Shown here piece by piece: positions 23,124-34,691 of a DNA stretch of 64,000 nucleotides (positions are counted from its first letter, which is position 1; every line of letters begins with the position of its first letter). Origin of the DNA: Castanea sativa (Eukaryota; Streptophyta; Magnoliopsida; Fagales; Fagaceae); NCBI RefSeq assembly GCF_040712315.1, contig NC_134017.1, positions 52,821,636 through 52,885,635 on the forward strand, read 5' to 3'. The notes under the pieces were generated by a model. The model searched no databases. It was not told the origin of the DNA and was given only the letters and a program-made list of their open reading frames with translations. A program made the position numbers and the translations under genes.

Positions 23124-24298
23124 AATAGTAACTTGATTTTCTATGTGAACCTCAGTGACAGACTGACAGTATAATCAACCCTCATATATCACATAATGTC
23201 AAAGTAACATAATTTTGTAGCATATAATTCTGATAGAAAGACATGCTATGTATGTAGCTTTGACGACAAAATTTGACAAGAATGCATACTCTTCTACTAT
23301 TTCATCTAGCAATGCTAGCCACTTGTTATGGTTAGTCCCTTCACAAATGGTGGCCCAGCCATTGGAGAACCTGCGCTGATATAAAACAAGGGTATCCAAC
23401 GTTCTGAGGGAAAACATAATAATTTCATACAAAACATGAAATTACAGTTGTAAATCCATTATGTTGTAAGGAGCCAAGTCATTCCTTTATATTTTCCCTG
23501 TCTTCCTTGGCCAGAGTTGTTTCAGTGAAAGGGAGGGTTCTGGAATTTGGACTTCTGGGATAGGAAGAATTCAACAACTATAAGCTTGTAACCAATCCAT
23601 CAATGAGACTCAAAGACAAGCTTGATTAGTTAAATGTGTACCCTTGAGCATACTGATAAAAAGCGATTTTGCCTCGTTTGTACCGTTGGACGAAGTGTGT
23701 TCCTGTTAAAAGAAAACACCAAGTAGATGATGGCACCGGTTTGGGGCCTGCCAAGGACCCTCTGATGCTTAAATTAGCTTAAACTTTTTAGAAATCAATA
23801 ATCTATAGAGCAATTTGTGTGTATATTTAGCATGAGTCACTTACTTGTCTCTCCTGGCTTTATATAGTATTCGTGTGAGCAAATATCCAATCGGTTGGCC
23901 TCAACTTACGTTGCACCTGAGCTGGAGGATAAAGACTCAGTAATGACCACTTAATCCTAGCCATTTAAGGTTTGTAACGGCCATTAAATATACAAAAGTG
24001 GACAACGGTAACGGTTCTATATCCATTCATCATTTGGTTATTAAATGCCAAAGTTATGTCTAGAATTAATGCGCTTATGCTTGTCTATACCTAACTCATC
24101 GCTAGCTTGGACGGTTTGTAGAATGGACGACCATTTTATTGCTATCCATCACATACCATATGTTCATATTTTATCCTTTTTTTTTCCCCTCTTTTTTCTT
24201 TTTTCCAAAATAACTAATTAGAATGAGAGAAATAGACAACCATTTAAATGTAAGCAATAAATCCACTCCAAAATAATGTTCAATGCCGAACAAGATTA
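23124..24298 (-). other. Intergenic, with a probable degraded LTR (about 23650-24130, minus strand)
   Basis: No gene. On the minus strand ACTATATAAAGCC near 23860-23872 looks like a TATA box. Downstream of it in that orientation lie GC-richer stretches including TTTTGCCTCGTTTGTACCG (plus strand, about 23669), reminiscent of plant LTRs. No matching second LTR or target duplication was found, so this is an inference. Confidence 0.35.
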
Positions 24299-24773
24299 CC
24301 ACTTGATGTAATTTTAGCCAACAGTACTAGCCATTATATGCAGGCTTAAAAAAAAATAAATAAATAAAAAGCCATCATATGAGTGGTTTCAGTCTGCCTG
24401 CAATAAGTCATGAAATATACTACTGATAATAATCATCTTTCTTCTTTGATTAAAAAAAATTGCTATCTTAGACTTTTCTTTTGATTGTTTCTGCAGATAT
24501 TTTACACCAAAAGTCCTATCAGCCACTAATACCTTTTTGTTTTTTATTGACAGATTTTGATTGAAAACAATCTCAGCCTCTCACACACCGTTTGATGGCC
24601 TGTCAGGGTCCCAGGGATATCCCACCACAAAACATAGGCATCATTTTCATTGTTTTCATTTCAGGTAGCATTTCAAATTATCAACCAATCCAACTCTTCA
24701 ATTTAGTTTTATGTACCTTGATATCCAATAATTTTGCAGCCATCAGATTTATACTGTACTCCTTTCTCTGCTT

Positions 24774-24957
24774 TTTTTTTTTTTTTTTAATAAAAAAAAA
24801 ATGGTTAGAGTGGTGACTAAGGTAGCGATCCTACTTAGGCGCGACTATAGTTGCATCTTACCCACAAAGTTTGAAGCATATTTAGACTCGAACTTTGGAC
24901 CTCACACTTAGCACATTTTATGCATCACCCAAGACCACTAGATCACACCCCTCGATG
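24774..24957 (-). mobile_element. tRNA-derived SINE with 15-bp target duplication
   Basis: On the minus strand the 184-bp segment has a box A-like TGATCTAGTGG (about 24937-24947), a box B-like GTTCGAGTC (about 24886-24894), and ends in a long poly(A) (plus-strand poly(T) at 24774-24790). It is flanked by CTCCTTTCTCTGCTT (24759-24773) and CTCCTTTCTTTGCTT (24958-24972), 14 of 15 identical. The duplicated region upstream of the second LHCB1 gene (about 37300-37325) lacks the insert, giving a natural empty site. Confidence 0.85.
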
Positions 24958-25389
24958 CTCCTTTCTTTGCTTCATTCCTCAACTTACATGAGGATCATAT
25001 CTTCTCTAAAAAAATCTATTGAATATTTCATTGATGAAATTCCTTTCCTTGAATATTGTCCATGGTCGAGAAAATGAATTAAGTCAATCTCATATGATCA
25101 TATAAATATATGCTTGTTTACTTATTAGTACTCTCGTTTTTGATCATGTCAAAGTTGTGGCCAACACCTATTAAAATTTTCCAACACGTCCAATTAGATG
25201 AAATGAAAGCATATGATACAACCATGTAGTCCGAAATCAAGTTTTTCCACCCTCCATACATTTCATTGCCACGTTGCTTCTAATTTGAAATTAGAGTGTT
25301 CCAAATTTTGCTTAATAAACAAAAAAGTTCTAAATATTTATTTCAGAAATTTATCCTCTCTCGATCAGATGAGTGTAATCTGAAAGCTC

Positions 25390-25561
25390 TACGTGGTGTG
25401 CATATATTGGTTAGAACCTGCGAAATAAATCTAAGCATCTGGTGGATTAGAGCCTGCCAGGTGGACAAGTAAAAACAAAAGCAAAATCTTCAGCACCCAA
25501 TAGGATTGAAGATTTAGATAACATAGGATGAGGATCCTAGCTCACAAGCCCACTTTAAATA
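25390..25561 (+). promoter_or_regulatory. Promoter of LHCB1 gene A
   Basis: CCAAT at 25497-25501, GATA at 25517-25520, GATGAGG at 25527-25533 (GATAAGG in gene B), and a TATA-like TTTAAATA at 25554-25561. The CCAAT-GATA-GATA-TATA spacing is that of light-responsive cab promoters. Further upstream CTACGTGGTG (about 25389) and GCCTGCCAGGTGGACAA (about 25452) are conserved with gene B and contain ACGTG and E-box-like cores. Confidence 0.65.
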
Positions 25562-25657
25562 CTGTCTGTATCAACAACTCTGTCCTTCACCACACAAAAA
25601 AAAAAAAAGTAAAAAAAAGAGCCCATTAATTTTCCATACTAGTCTCTGAGTTCAACA

Positions 25658-26452
25658 ATGGCAGCCTCAACCATGGCTCTCTCTTCTCCATCGTTTGCAG
25701 GCAAGGCAGTACAGCTTTCCCCGTCCACCTCTGAGCTCAGTGTTGGACGTATCACCATGAGGAAAACAGCCACCAAGCAAGTTTCCTCTGGAAGCCCATG
25801 GTACGGCCCAGACCGTGTCAAGTACTTGGGCCCATTCTCTGGTGAGCCCCCATCTTACCTCACTGGAGAATTTCCTGGTGACTATGGTTGGGATACTGCT
25901 GGGCTTTCTGCTGACCCAGAAACCTTTGCCAAGAACCGTGAGCTTGAAGTTATCCACTGTAGATGGGCCATGCTTGGAGCTCTTGGGTGTGTCTTCCCTG
26001 AGCTCTTGGCCCGCAATGGTGTCAAGTTCGGTGAGGCTGTTTGGTTCAAGGCTGGAGCCCAAATCTTCAGTGAGGGTGGGCTTGACTACTTGGGTAACCC
26101 AAGCTTGATCCATGCACAGAGCATTTTGGCCATCTGGGCCACACAGGTTATCTTGATGGGTGCTGTTGAGGGTTACCGTATTGCTGGTGGGCCGCTCGGT
26201 GAGGTGACTGACCCACTTTACCCAGGTGGAAGCTTTGACCCATTGGGCCTTGCTGATGACCCCGAGGCCTTTGCTGAACTTAAGGTGAAGGAGATCAAGA
26301 ATGGGAGATTGGCTATGTTCTCCATGTTTGGTTTCTTTGTTCAAGCCATTGTGACTGGAAAGGGACCTTTGGAGAACTTAGCAGACCACCTTGCTGACCC
26401 AGTTAACAACAATGCTTGGGCTTATGCCACAAACTTTGTACCCGGAAAGTGA
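25658..26452 (+). CDS. LHCB1: Light-harvesting chlorophyll a/b-binding protein of photosystem II, LHCB1 (gene A)
   Basis: 264 residues, a single exon, normal full length. Residues 1-34 are a chloroplast transit peptide; the mature protein starts near the RKTATK phosphorylation region. The trimer motif WYGPDR is at 48-53. Three membrane helices: B at about 89-118 ([16 protein letters not shown] with Glu97, His100, Arg102), C at about 154-173, A at about 204-233 (Glu212, Asn215, Arg217). The end [15 protein letters not shown] is typical of LHCB1. The N-terminus [12 protein letters not shown] separates it from LHCB2. It binds chlorophylls and xanthophylls and forms LHCII trimers in thylakoids, passing energy to photosystem II. 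The ATG at 25658 is the first and gives the standard transit peptide. It differs from gene B at four residues (21, 28, 32, 228). Confidence 0.98.
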   Translation: MAASTMALSSPSFAGKAVQLSPSTSELSVGRITMRKTATKQVSSGSPWYGPDRVKYLGPFSGEPPSYLTGEFPGDYGWDTAGLSADPETFAKNRELEVIHCRWAMLGALGCVFPELLARNGVKFGEAVWFKAGAQIFSEGGLDYLGNPSLIHAQSILAIWATQVILMGAVEGYRIAGGPLGEVTDPLYPGGSFDPLGLADDPEAFAELKVKEIKNGRLAMFSMFGFFVQAIVTGKGPLENLADHLADPVNNNAWAYATNFVPGK

Positions 26453-27084
26453 ATATAGCAAAAATGTTTTTTTTTTCTTTTTGGATTGTTGTTGGCCTGT
26501 TGTAAATTATTTGCGAAAGTAATGAAGAGCTTTGACCTTTGGTTCAAAAGTGGCAGAATATTAAATTGGTAATGGGTTAGGCTTTTTTTAAAATAACTTT
26601 GTTCCATGAGTTAGTTTTTAGGCCCACGTTCAATGACATATAAGACCAGCCCAGGTGCATCATGTAACTAGCAATTTTTTCTGTTTTGCCATTTTCATCT
26701 GCTTGTGAACTGTGAAATATGCCATGAACTAACTATTATAGCTTATCTGATAGATTTTGAACTTCATGTCAAAGTAGTGTTTTTTTAGTGTATAGAAGGA
26801 AGCACAGTTTAGTCAAGAATTATTGAGATATAGTAACTAAATTAAAATTCATTATTTGACTTATATTAAGTTCATCCCACCTTCTTGTAAATATTGTTGA
26901 GTATCTAATTAATATTAATAGTATAGGATCAACGTTTAACACTAACTTATAATATTAAAAAAAAAAGTTATACATTGTATCTAATATAAATTTAGTTACC
27001 CATTAAAATACTTTCTCTCCTCTTCCTGTGTGTGTGTTAAACATACTCAGTATTCTAAAAAAAAAAAAAAATAGTTACCAATAA
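26453..27084. other. 3' flank of LHCB1 gene A
   Basis: 3' untranslated region and AT-rich intergenic DNA. Resemblance to the flank of gene B fades soon after the stop codon. No further gene seen. Confidence 0.6.
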
Positions 27085-27089
27085 GTAAC

Positions 27090-27801
27090 TGTGGGGGGCA
27101 AAAAGATCCTGATGGGAATGTCCTTGCTAGGTGTTTAAGGAGGCCGACCTGCTCCGGGTTTAGAATTTGTTATGTCTTGTGCCATACGCCGAGGATAGGA
27201 CTCCACTGAGGCGAACTTACCTCCTAACTAACACCGAAGAACTCGGATTTTCGTAGAAAGACAGGGGTCTTATGACACCTTAAGGCGATGGTTAAAAGGG
27301 GGGAACCCTAAATGCCCCAGAACACCGGTGTTGAAGAAATGTCAAAGATAAAGCGCTGCTACCCTCCACATTAAAGACCCTACACCTACCAGCCGCATTT
27401 ACGGGAAGTAACACCTGAACAGTGGAAGAAACTTCTGCTACTATTCAAAGGCACTGAGAAAGAAATATCTGAATGAGGTGAGGCAACACGTGTACAAAGT
27501 ATTGAAAAGTAGTATTTAAAGAAGTAATCTAAGACAGAAAAAGGGGACGGACTTTTGTAACCTAAAAAGAAAAAGAAACAAAGAGAAAGATATAATATAA
27601 GAACAACTCTCGGTTTACATCCAGTTAAGCTGATTTACTGATATTCGCATTGCTTCCAATTACTGTCTTTAGTTTGTCATTTAATCTCACGCGCTTCTAA
27701 CCTTGGGTCTTCAAGCCCACACTCTACAAATTCATATTGTTTAAGGCCATCGCCTTAGCCCATACCGTTCTCTTGGGACTGAGGTGCGGTGTGCACTTAC
27801 A
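27090..27801 (+). repeat. 5' LTR of element 2
   Basis: 712 bp, ends TG...CA, homologous to 9725-10473 but with many small indels. The next bases (27803 on) read TTGGCGCAGATCTGTGG, the probable primer binding site. It is not the initiator-methionine type; the tRNA was not determined. Confidence 0.9.
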
Positions 27802-27848
27802 ATTGGCGCAGATCTGTGGAAATCTAGTCTAGAAGAGGTAGGAATATT

Positions 27849-29862
27849 ATGGCAGGCTTAGGCTCTCACCATGCAGAGTCACAAGGATCACAACCGGAAG
27901 ATCATTTCGAACGTCTTGAACATCGTAGGGATCGTAAGGGAAGCGTCCATACAGAATACCCAGGGGCTAGCCATACTCATGGTGGGGGTAGCACTACCCA
28001 CGATGAGGGTTCTAAATCCATGCAGAAGGAAATCAATCGTTTGAAGAGGAAGTTGCGCCGTGCTAAACGTAAGGTTTCCTCGTCCTCGTCTAGTTCTTCT
28101 TCGGAGAAGGATAGGGGAGTTGGCTACAGTTCAAGGTCGTGTTCCCCCACCAACGCAACATCCTCCAGTGAGGAGGACGACCAGCCAACCCGCAGACGTA
28201 AGAAGCTTCGTTCTAGGGGCTTAGGCAACGATACCATGAGTAGGGCGTTACACCAACTCTCTAAATCTCCGTTTTCACGGAGGATTGAGAGGGGGAGGCT
28301 TCCCAGAGGTTCACCCGGCCCACCTTTACCATCTATAATGGCCGGACCGATCTGGTGGAGCACGTGAGTCACTTCAACCGGAGGATGGCGGTGCACTCTC
28401 AATGAGACTACGATGTGTAAGGTTTTCCCCTCCCGGCCGGACTGGAGCTATGAGATGGTTTAACGGTCTCAATCGAGGTCCGTAGGCTCGTTTGGGGAGC
28501 TAGCTAGGGCATTTGCTTCGCGGTTCATTACGTGTAGGTAAGTCCCCCGCCATTGGACTCGTTGCTATCCATGGCCATGAAGGAAGGGGAGACACGCGAA
28601 AGCGTACTCCGACCGATACTCGGGAGATGTTTAATGAAATAGATGGCGACTTTGATGAGGTGGCGCTTAATACCTTTAAGGTGGGTCTCCTACGATCACG
28701 ACCTAAGAAAGTCTTTGACGAAAAGCCGTCCGCAATGTACGCCGCCTTATGGATCGTATTGATGAGTACAAAGGAGTAGAGGAAGACCAGGAGGGGAAAG
28801 GAAAGGAGAAGGTTATCCCGCAGGAGAGAAGGGATTTCAGTCGGACAGATATCACAACAACAAGCCGAGGAGGGATTACTTCGGCAATCCGTCGCGAAGG
28901 ACCTGAGCCGTAGACTGTGTTCCGAGAACCGGTGCATCGCTTACTGAGAGAAAGTTCGTAAAGAGCCTTTCTTCGGATGGCGAGTGCAAGATGGCGGGGA
29001 CCCTGCGAAAAGAAACCAAATCTCTTTTGTTAGTACCATCGGGATGTAAGCCACACTACCGAGAACTGTCGGACCTGTGGAACCATCTAGAGCGGCTCGT
29101 CGATGAGGGAAAGTTGAAGCACACTTGTGTCGGCCACGTGGGCATGTCGGTCCAAGTTGGTTCAAACAACCAGAGGAACAATTCATCTCGGCCCGCGTTT
29201 GGAACAATTAATGTTATCTTCGGCTCGCACCCGGTAGGACCGGCTCAGTCCCACTAGGGTGATGGCGGTTTCCCATCCTCAAGGTCGAGGATGTGGGTAG
29301 CAGCCGAAGAGGTTGAAGGGCACCTTGCCCGTCCTAGGTTTCTCCGAGGAGGATAAGGTAGGGACTATTCGGCCTCCGACGATGCTCGTGGTCACCCTCG
29401 GGATAGGGAACTATGATGTGAGAAGAGTGATGATAGACCAGGGCACGGTGCGGATATCATGTACCCTGATCTATTCAAGGGGTTGAGGTTGAAGTTGGAA
29501 GATCTTACTCCTTATGATTCGCCGCTCATAAGTTTTGAGGGGAGAGCGGTTGTCTTGAAGGGAGAGATTCGTTTGCCCGTTCAATCCGGCCTCGAGAAAC
29601 GGTTGAGGTGGACTTTATTGTGGTTGATGCGTACTCTCCGTATACACCATCCTCGCCGGCCATGGCCGCACGCTCTTGGAGCCGTCTCCTCTACCTTACA
29701 CGTTAAAGTTAAATTTCCCTCGGGGAATGTGTTGAAGAGGTCCTCTGCAGCCAATCGGTGGCTAGGCAGTGCATATCGCGTCCGTCCCGCATCGTACGGA
29801 GGCCGAATCTTCGGCCACGATTACTAAGGAATTATAGCAATTGCTTGCTCCCGGTCCATCTG
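27849..29862 (+). pseudogene. gag-protease of element 2, heavily frameshifted
   Basis: ATG 27849 starts 48 bp after the LTR. The first 172 codons hold a Lys/Arg-rich coil and a Ser-rich stretch, then SPFSRRIERGRLPR, the usual lead-in to the gag capsid domain; this shows what lies before base 1 in element 1. From about 28370 the frame breaks repeatedly by 1-2 base indels relative to element 1. Remnants of capsid (28560-28780), zinc knuckle (about 29030-29080) and protease (about 29430-29700) can be followed in changing frames. Not functional as read. Confidence 0.85.
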
Positions 29863-32800
29863 GGATGGTGACAGGGGGAGGAGACACATTGTGAGGGGTT
29901 GGAGAAGTTTCCAGTAGCCGATGACCCAGAGAGGTTCTTCCAAGTCGGTGTACTTTTGCCACATCAAGAGAAGAGGGAATTGTTAGAATTTTTGAAGGAC
30001 AATGTTGATGTTTTTGCGTGGGATCCTTATGAAGCTCCAGGCGTTGATCCGAGCTTCATTTGTCATCACTTAAATGTCAATCCAGCTGTCGTTCCGAGAA
30101 GGCAACTCGGCGGTCCTCCATGGAACATTCCGAGGCTGTGAAGGAAGAGGTTCTTAAGCTTAAAAGGGCTGGTGCTATCAAAGAGGTTTTTTACCCCGAG
30201 TGGTTGGCCCATACGGTTGTTGTGAAAAAGAAGAATGGAACGTGGAGGGTATGTGTGGACTTCACTGATTTGAACAAGGCCTGTCCTAAAGATTCGTTCC
30301 CAATGCCACGTATTGATCAACTGGTGGATGCCACTGTCGGACATCCTCGGATGAGTTTTTTGGACGCCTTCCAGGGTTACCACCAGATTCCCTTAGCATT
30401 GGAGGACCAGGAGAAAACTGCCTTCATTACACCGACGGGGAATTATCATTACAAAGTCATGCCATTCGGCTTAAAGAATGCTGGGGCTACCTATCAAAGA
30501 ATGATGACCAGAATGTTCGAACAACAAATGGGGAAAACCGTTGAGGTATATGTTGACGATATGGTGGTGAAGAGCAAAGCAATACCCTCACACGTGAGAG
30601 ATCTGGCCGACACTTTTCAGATACTGAGAAAGTACAAATTACGCCTCAATGCCTCAAAGTGCTTTTTCGGCGTGGGGTCTAGAAAGTTCTTGGGATATAT
30701 GATTACTCATAGAGGCATAGAGGTAAATCCGGTGCAGGTGAAGGCTATTCAGGGCTTGCAGTCTCCTCGAAACCCAAAAGAAATCCAGAGGTTAACGGGA
30801 ATGATTGCTGCCTTGAATAGATTCATATCTCGGTCAGCTGACCGGTGTCGCCCTTTCTTCCAACTGTTGAACAAGTGGAAAGGGTTTCAATGGACCGAGG
30901 ACTGTGAGTTAGCTTTTCAACGGCTCAAGCAATATCTTTCTCGGCCACCCATTCTGTCTCGTCCGGAGGCACATGAGATTTTGTTTGCTTATCCGGCCGT
31001 GGCCGTCCACGCGGTCGGCTGGTCCCGATAAGAGATGATAACGGGGTGCAAAGACCGGTATATTATGTTAGCAAGTCTTTAGGTGATGCCGAAGTGCGTT
31101 ATCAACCTTTAGAAAAAGCGCTCTTGGCCGTGGTTCATGCCACGCGAAAGCTTCCCCACTATTTTCGATCTCACACGGTGGTTGTTCGACTCGGTTGCCC
31201 CTCGGCGGTCTTGCGTAGCGCCGACTACACGGGAAGGGTAGCGAAGTGGGGGACTATCTGGGGGCTTTTGATGTTAAATACAAGCCTCGCACCTCGGTGA
31301 AGGGCCGGGTCCTCGGCGGACTGGTAGCGGAATTTGCCGAGCCATTCTTTGGAAGAAACTGCGAAAGAGGCCCACATGGGTGAAAAATCGGTGGGGGCAA
31401 TCGTAGGCTGCGGTGTCTCCGATTTGGGAAGTGTATGTGGATGGGGCTGCTAATCGAGAGAGGATCGGTATTGGACTCGTTCTAATGTCCCCGAAGGAAT
31501 TGTCTTTGAAAAATCTTTAAGATTGGCCTTCTCGGCTACTAACAACGAGGCCGAATATGAAGCGATCTGGTAGGCATGCAGATGGTACTTAAGATGGGTG
31601 GTAAGGAAATCCATGTATTCTCGGACTCTCAACTGGTGGTCGGCCAGGTCACGGGGACCATGGAGGCTAGAGACCCCAAAATGCAAGAATATTTAGCCCA
31701 GATCAAACGTCAGCAAACTGAGTTTGGTTCCTTCGCCTTAACCCATATCTCTCGGAGCGGAAACACCCATGCAGACTCCTTAGCCACGCTGGCAACTACC
31801 TCGGCTCAAGGTTTACCTAGGGTTATCCTCGTTCAGGATTTACTAAAACCCTCTGTTGTCATTGCCGACGCACCTCGCATCCATCTAATAAGGCCTAGAC
31901 CTAGCTGGATGGACTCGATCATATCCTTTCTTAAGAATGACATCCTTCCCGAGGACGAGTGAAGCGAGAAAAAATACGTCGAAAGGCGCCGCGTTTCGGT
32001 TGTCCGAGGACCGAGAAGCTATACAAACGATCCTTTTCGGGACCGTATTTGTTGTGTGTGCACCCTGAATCGACAGACTCATTACTAGAGGAACTACATG
32101 AGGGAATTTGTGGGAGCCACACTGGGGGAAGGTCCTTAGCCCATAGAGCCCTGACTCAGGGTTATTGGTGGCCCAATATGCAGAGGGAGGCTCAGGACTA
32201 TGCCAGAAAATGTGATCAATGTCAGAGGTTTGCCCCTAATATTCACCAACCTGGAGTGGTTCTCAACCCTCTCTCCAGTCCTTGGCCTTTCGCATAATGA
32301 GGCTTGGACATTGTAGGGCCATTTCCGAGGGCTGCTGGAAACAAAAGATGGCTTCTCGTGGGAACAGACTATTTCACTAAGTGGGTTGAGGCCGAGCCCT
32401 TGGCAAATATTAGAGATGTTGACTCCAAGAAGTTCGTCTGGAAAAACATCGTCACTAGATTCGGAATACCACACACACTCATCTCTGACAATGGTGTCCA
32501 GTTCGATAGTAAGGCTTTTAGGAAGTATTGCGGTGACATGGGTATCATAAATAGATATTCCACCCCAGTTTATCCTCAAGAAAATGGACAAGCCGAGGCC
32601 GTTAACAAGGTCATAGTCAACGGGCTCAAGAAGAGGTTGGACGATGCGAAAGGCAGATGGGTAGAAGAGCTCCCTCATGTCCTGTGGACATATCGGACCA
32701 CACCGTGCAGGTCCACTAGAGAAATGCCATTCTTTATGACTTATGGTGCCGAGGCAGTGATACCACTGGAATCTGGTTTTCCTACTTTAAAGACGAGTTC

Positions 32801-33143
32801 TTTTAGCCCAGAGAATAATAAAAGACTCCTAGAAAAGGATCTTGATTTACTTGAGGAACAGCGTGAGGTAGCTATGATCCGAATGGCTTATTATCAACAG
32901 AAGCTAAAACGAGGGTATGATACCCACGTGAAACTAAGACCACTCGCGCCAGGTGATCTTGTACTAAGGAAAGTTGTAGGCACTTCTAAGAACCCAGCTT
33001 GGGGTAAGTTGGGACCCAACTGGGAAGGCCCCTATCGCATTGTTTCAGTAGCAGGCATAGGGTCGTATAGGTTAGTTGACCTAGACGAAAGAATTGTACC
33101 ACGTCCATGGAATGTAAATAATCTTAGAAGGTATTATTATTAA
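29863..33143 (+). pseudogene. pol of element 2: RT, RNase H, second RNase H, integrase with lesions
   Basis: Readable blocks: the lead-in and RT 29899-31031 with YVDD at about 30550; first RNase H 31046-31300; second RNase H 31576-31962; integrase zinc finger 31959-32297; core and C-terminus 32304-33143. Frames shift near 31031, between 31200 and 31600, and near 31960. At about 32297 the codons for Gln-Trp of element 1 (CAATGG) read TAATGA, two stops by transitions. The integrase core (Asp of MDIVGPFPR, ISDNGVQF, Glu of GQAEAVNK) is intact. Integrase is far better preserved than gag. Confidence 0.88.
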
Positions 33144-33204
33144 TGAAATGAGCTTTTGTCAATTAATATTTCAAAGTTATGAGTAGCTCTGATGCTCGCA
33201 GTTA

Positions 33205-34105
33205 TCATTTTTAAGAATCAAACAGAAACTTGGTTAAGTGCAGTCCTCGGACCACAAACCTTGTGGAAATTGATGTCTTATCATTTGTTAAACAGAACCT
33301 TAGTTATGTCGGGTCTTCGGACCTCCTGCTTTGGGAAAATTAACATTTGAAGTTCTTGTTCTAAAGAATCAAACGAAACTTGGTTAAGTGCGATCCTCGG
33401 ACCACAAACCTTGTGGAAATTGATGTCTTATCATTTGTTAAACAGAACCTTAGTTATGTCGGGTCTTCGGACCTCTGCTGGGAAAATTAACATTTGAAGT
33501 TCTTGTTCTAAAGAATCAAACGAAACTTGGTTAAGTGCGATCCTCGGACCACAAACCTTGTGGAAATTGATGTCTTATCATTTGTTAAACAGAACCTTAG
33601 TTATGTCGGGTCTTCGGACCTCCCGCTTTGGGAAAATTAACATTTGAAGTTCTTGTTCTAAAGAATCAAACGAAAACTTGGTTAAGTGCGGTCCTCGGAC
33701 CACAAACCTTGTGGAAATTGATGTCTTATCATTTGTTAAACAGAACCTTAGTTATGTCGGGTCTTCGGACCTCTGCTTTGGGAAAATTAACATTTGAAGT
33801 TACTGTTCTAAAGAATCAAACAGAAACTTGGTTAAGTGCAGTCCTCGGACCACAAACCTTGTGGAAATTGATGTCTTATCATTTGTTAAACAGAACCTTA
33901 GTTATGTCGGGTCTTCGGACCTCCTGCTTTGGGAAAATTAACATTTGAAGTTACTGTTCTAAAGAATCAAACAGAAACTTGGTTAAGTGCAGTCCTCGGA
34001 CCACAAACCTTGTGGAAATTGATGTCTTATTATTTGTTAAACAGAACCTTAGTTATGTCGGGTCCTCGGACCTCCTATTTTGGGAAAATTAACATTTGAA
34101 GTTAC
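33205..34105 (+). repeat. 151-bp-type tandem array in element 2
   Basis: CCTCGGACCACAAACC starts at 33245, 33395, 33542, 33693, 33843 and 33994, steps of 150, 147, 151, 150 and 151 bp. It is the same unit as in element 1, with both inverted repeats, but six starts instead of ten and a single linker type. One late unit has CTCG instead of TTCG in the hairpin loop (about 34064). Confidence 0.93.
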
Positions 34106-34443
34106 AACTCTGATCAAAGCTATCTCCTTATTATGTCTGGATGTTAATGCGTTACTGTTTATTAAACTCGGATCTTAAGTTTTATATCTTTAAGTGTTAA
34201 GCAACTTTGTGTAAGGAATGGTCCTCGGATCTTACATCCTACTAGAAACAGTGTTATGCATTATAAGGGTTTAATTGTTATATGAGGTCCTCTCTTCTTT
34301 TTAATCGAGGCATTGTTCAAATATATTAACCATGTCACCTTTTATTAAATCTTTAGTAATATGCGCGTGATTATGTGAAAGTTATGATTGTGCAATCCTT
34401 GGAGTTAGATTTATTTACTCAGAGAAACTTCTGTAATAAGTAC

Positions 34444-34686
34444 AAAAAGAAAAAGAAACAAAGAGAAAGATATAATATAAGAACAACTCTCGGTTTACAT
34501 CCGAGGAAGCTGATTTACGATATTCCTTGTTGTTTCCAATTACTTGCAATCTTTAGTTTGTCATTTAATCCTCACACGCTTCTAACCTGGGTTTCAAGCC
34601 CACACTCTACAAATTCATATTGTTTAAGGCTCATTGGGCCTGAGCACATAACTGTTCTTGGGACCAGGTGCAATTGTGCACTTACA
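34444..34686 (+). repeat. Truncated 3' LTR of element 2
   Basis: 243 bp matching 27564-27801 of the 5' LTR. It joins the internal noncoding region at the A-rich string TACAAAAAGAAAAAG. Both parents carry AAAGAAAAAG-like strings at the break, suggesting a microhomology deletion. Confidence 0.9.
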
Positions 34687-34691
34687 GTAAC

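Larger units (their letters stand above)
27090..34686 (+). mobile_element. Tat-lineage Ty3/gypsy retrotransposon (element 2), internally deleted
   Basis: Complete insertion between the two LHCB1 genes. It starts TGTGGGG at 27090, ends TTACA at 34686, and is flanked by GTAAC at 27085-27089 and 34687-34691 (perfect 5-bp target duplication). It holds a 5' LTR, primer site, gag, protease, pol, a 151-bp-type array and the last 243 bp of the 3' LTR. The antisense gene and the first about 474 bp of the 3' LTR are missing. Same family as element 1. Confidence 0.95.

Noticed and set aside
33628..33948. Open frame of 106 codons in the element 2 array
   Set aside because: It is translated tandem repeat (two copies of the same peptide), and the frame is not kept in the element 1 array.
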